DNA of 6,584 nt from Chloroflexota bacterium (GTDB lineage: Bacteria > Chloroflexota > UBA6077 > JACCZL01): positions 1 through 6,584 of the forward strand of contig JACCZL010000169.1 of the NCBI GenBank assembly GCA_013695975.1. Direction: 5' to 3'. Position 1 is the first letter of the stretch, and the number at the start of each line of letters is the position of its first letter. Made by a program: the position numbers and the translations under genes. This document shows positions 5,441-6,584 of this stretch, piece by piece. The notes below the pieces were generated by a model. That model worked only from the letters and a program-made list of their open reading frames with translations, was not told the origin of the DNA and searched no databases.

Positions 5441-6584
5441 ATGGCAGGCTGGAACGGGTGGGCTTCGCTGGGTGGGCCGGTAGTCGGCGGCAGGCCGGTC
5501 GCCGGCCGCAACGTGGATGGGCGGCTGGATGTATTCGGTCACGGCGTCGGCGGCACCGGGCTGGAAATCGTGCATGCCTGGCAGAACGCGCCGGGCGCCG
5601 GCTGGAGCGGCTGGGACACGCTCGGCGCACCACCGGCCGGCGACCCGGGCGACCTGGCCCTCGGCCAGCAGGGCGACGGCCGCCTGGAGCTGTTCGTCCG
5701 AGTTGGACTGATGAGCAGTGGAGTCTGCTGGCACGCCTGGCAGAACCTGCCGCCCGCGACCGGTTGGAGCACCTTGGACAGCCTCGGCGCGCCGCCCGGC
5801 GGCCTGGCCAACGTGACGGCCGAGGTTGGCCGCAATGGCGACGATCGGCTGGAGGTGTTCGCGCTCGGCAGCGGCATGGCCGTTTGGCACATCTGGCAGC
5901 AGGCGGCGGGCGGCTGGAGCGGTTGGCACAGCCTGGGTACGCCGAGCGGACTGCTGCCGTTCGCGCTTGCTGTCGGAGCGATCCCAGACGGACGCCTGGC
6001 GGTGTTCGTCGTCGTCCTCGGCGGCGGCCTCTGGGGTCGGCACCAGGCGGCCGCGCCCGGGACCGGCTGGGACGCCTGGGAGGACCTCGGGATGCCGGCC
6101 GGGGCCCAGCTCGCCGACGTGTCGGTCGGCCGGAACGCCGATGGTCGGCTGGAGGTGTTCTCGGTTAGCAACGGCCCCGACGTCTGGCACCGTTGGGAGA
6201 CGACGCCAGGCGGCGCTTGGAGCGGCTGGGCGAGTCTCAGCACGCCGGCCGTCGCCCTTGGGCTCGACCGAGCGATCGTCGGCACGAACGCCGACGGCCG
6301 TCTCGAGGTGTTCACGGTCAGCCGCGACGCCGCCGGGAGCGAGGCCTGGCACATCTGGCAGGACGCTGGGGCGCCGAGCGGCTGGAGCGCCTGGGAGAGC
6401 CTCGAGGGTAGCCCGGGCGGCCTCGGAGTCGCTCAGAACGCCGACGGTCGGCTGGAGGTGTTCGCCACGCTCGGCGATGGCACGCCGGGCGGCCTGACTG
6501 GCGTCCTGCACCGCTGGCAGACGAGTCCGAACGGCGGCTGGAGCGTCGTCCAGTCCTGGATACCGACCCTGGCCGGCCCGATCA
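5441..6584 (+). CDS. PLL-like seven-bladed beta-propeller protein, probable lectin (3' end outside window)
   Basis: An open frame of 381 codons running off the right edge. It is built of seven repeats of about 50 residues, spaced 49-55. Each has a W-x-x-W-x-x-L-G strand, an N-x-D-G-R-L-E-V-F strand and a W-H-x-W-Q strand. D-G-R-L-E-V-F-like copies start at residues 26, 79, 134, 183, 234, 285 and 335. The W-H-x-W-Q positions are 44-48, 97-101, 149-153, 198-202, 249-253, 303-307 and 356-360. The W-x-x-W strand appears eight times (from residues 4, 55, 109, 159, 210, 260, 315 and 367), so the first and last could close the ring. This matches the PLL-type propellers of Photorhabdus lectins, which bind fucose or O-methylated sugars between blades; sugar binding here is inference. 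Repeat four is degenerate (W-G-R-H-Q). No signal peptide or membrane segment is visible. More domains may follow beyond the window. It is separated from the MFS gene by 219 bases, so it is probably its own unit. Confidence 0.85.
   Translation, partial: MAGWNGWASLGGPVVGGRPVAGRNVDGRLDVFGHGVGGTGLEIVHAWQNAPGAGWSGWDTLGAPPAGDPGDLALGQQGDGRLELFVRVGLMSSGVCWHAWQNLPPATGWSTLDSLGAPPGGLANVTAEVGRNGDDRLEVFALGSGMAVWHIWQQAAGGWSGWHSLGTPSGLLPFALAVGAIPDGRLAVFVVVLGGGLWGRHQAAAPGTGWDAWEDLGMPAGAQLADVSVGRNADGRLEVFSVSNGPDVWHRWETTPGGAWSGWASLSTPAVALGLDRAIVGTNADGRLEVFTVSRDAAGSEAWHIWQDAGAPSGWSAWESLEGSPGGLGVAQNADGRLEVFATLGDGTPGGLTGVLHRWQTSPNGGWSVVQSWIPTLAGPI
5516..6463 (+). repeat. Seven near-identical 21-base coding repeats (propeller strand)
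   Basis: The DNA encoding D-G-R-L-E-V-F recurs at 5516, 5675, 5840, 5987, 6140, 6293 and 6443. The later copies are very close at base level, sharing the core CGGCTGGAGGTGTTC at 5846-5860, 6146-6160 and 6449-6463, with the copy at 6299-6313 differing slightly. The similarity in codons as well as residues suggests growth by internal duplication or occasional exchange between blades. It reflects protein repeats, not a CRISPR array, as there are no short spacers of unrelated sequence. Confidence 0.8.

Noticed and set aside
4960..6168. Plus-strand open frame of 402 codons linking the MFS end to the propeller region
   Set aside because: It is extremely Arg/Gly-rich, runs across the intergenic gap in a frame different from both genes, and has no recognisable domain.
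5516..6463. Regularly spaced repeats considered as a CRISPR array or minisatellite
   Set aside because: The period of about 150 bases keeps one reading frame and encodes conserved propeller strands; the intervening sequence is coding and related between units.
5021..6511. Long minus-strand open frame (496 codons) over the end of the MFS gene and the propeller gene
   Set aside because: It is Pro/Arg/Ala-rich with no family resemblance, spans two well-supported + strand genes, and its repeated segments mirror the propeller repeats read antisense. It is typical of spurious open frames in GC-rich DNA.

Overview
High-GC bacterial DNA (about two thirds or more G+C by eye), densely coding, with every supportable gene on the + strand. 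Strong GGAG-type ribosome binding sites, frequent GTG starts and short gene overlaps point to a bacterium such as an actinomycete, a Chloroflexota member or a high-GC proteobacterium. No ribosomal or other phylogenetic marker is present, so the lineage cannot be fixed from this window.

Bases 1-2153 hold a three-part TRAP (tripartite ATP-independent periplasmic) transporter. It consists of the C-terminal end of the solute-binding protein DctP (cut by the window edge), the small membrane protein DctQ and the large membrane protein DctM. Bases 2150-3400 encode a cytochrome P450 whose first possible start overlaps the dctM stop codon (ATGA). Bases 3478-3930 encode a small VOC/glyoxalase-fold metalloenzyme, and 3923-5221 encode a major facilitator superfamily transporter that overlaps it by 8 bases. 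This reads as one transcription unit: uptake of an organic acid-like solute, oxidation by the P450, conversion by the VOC enzyme, and import or export of a substrate or product by the MFS protein. The substrate is not known, and no ferredoxin or ferredoxin reductase for the P450 is seen.

Bases 5222-5440 are a 219-base gap holding two overlapping GC-rich palindromes. A new gene then starts at 5441 behind a strong ribosome binding site and is still open at the window end (5441-6584, 381 codons visible). It encodes a seven-repeat protein with the W-x-x-W-x-x-L-G / D-G-R-L-E-V-F / W-H-x-W-Q signature of PLL-like (Photorhabdus lectin-type) seven-bladed beta-propellers. Because it lacks a stop inside the window it is easy to miss, and several long open frames over it are only shadows. 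It is the most unusual item here: a probable glycan-binding propeller with no signal peptide, beside a metabolic operon.
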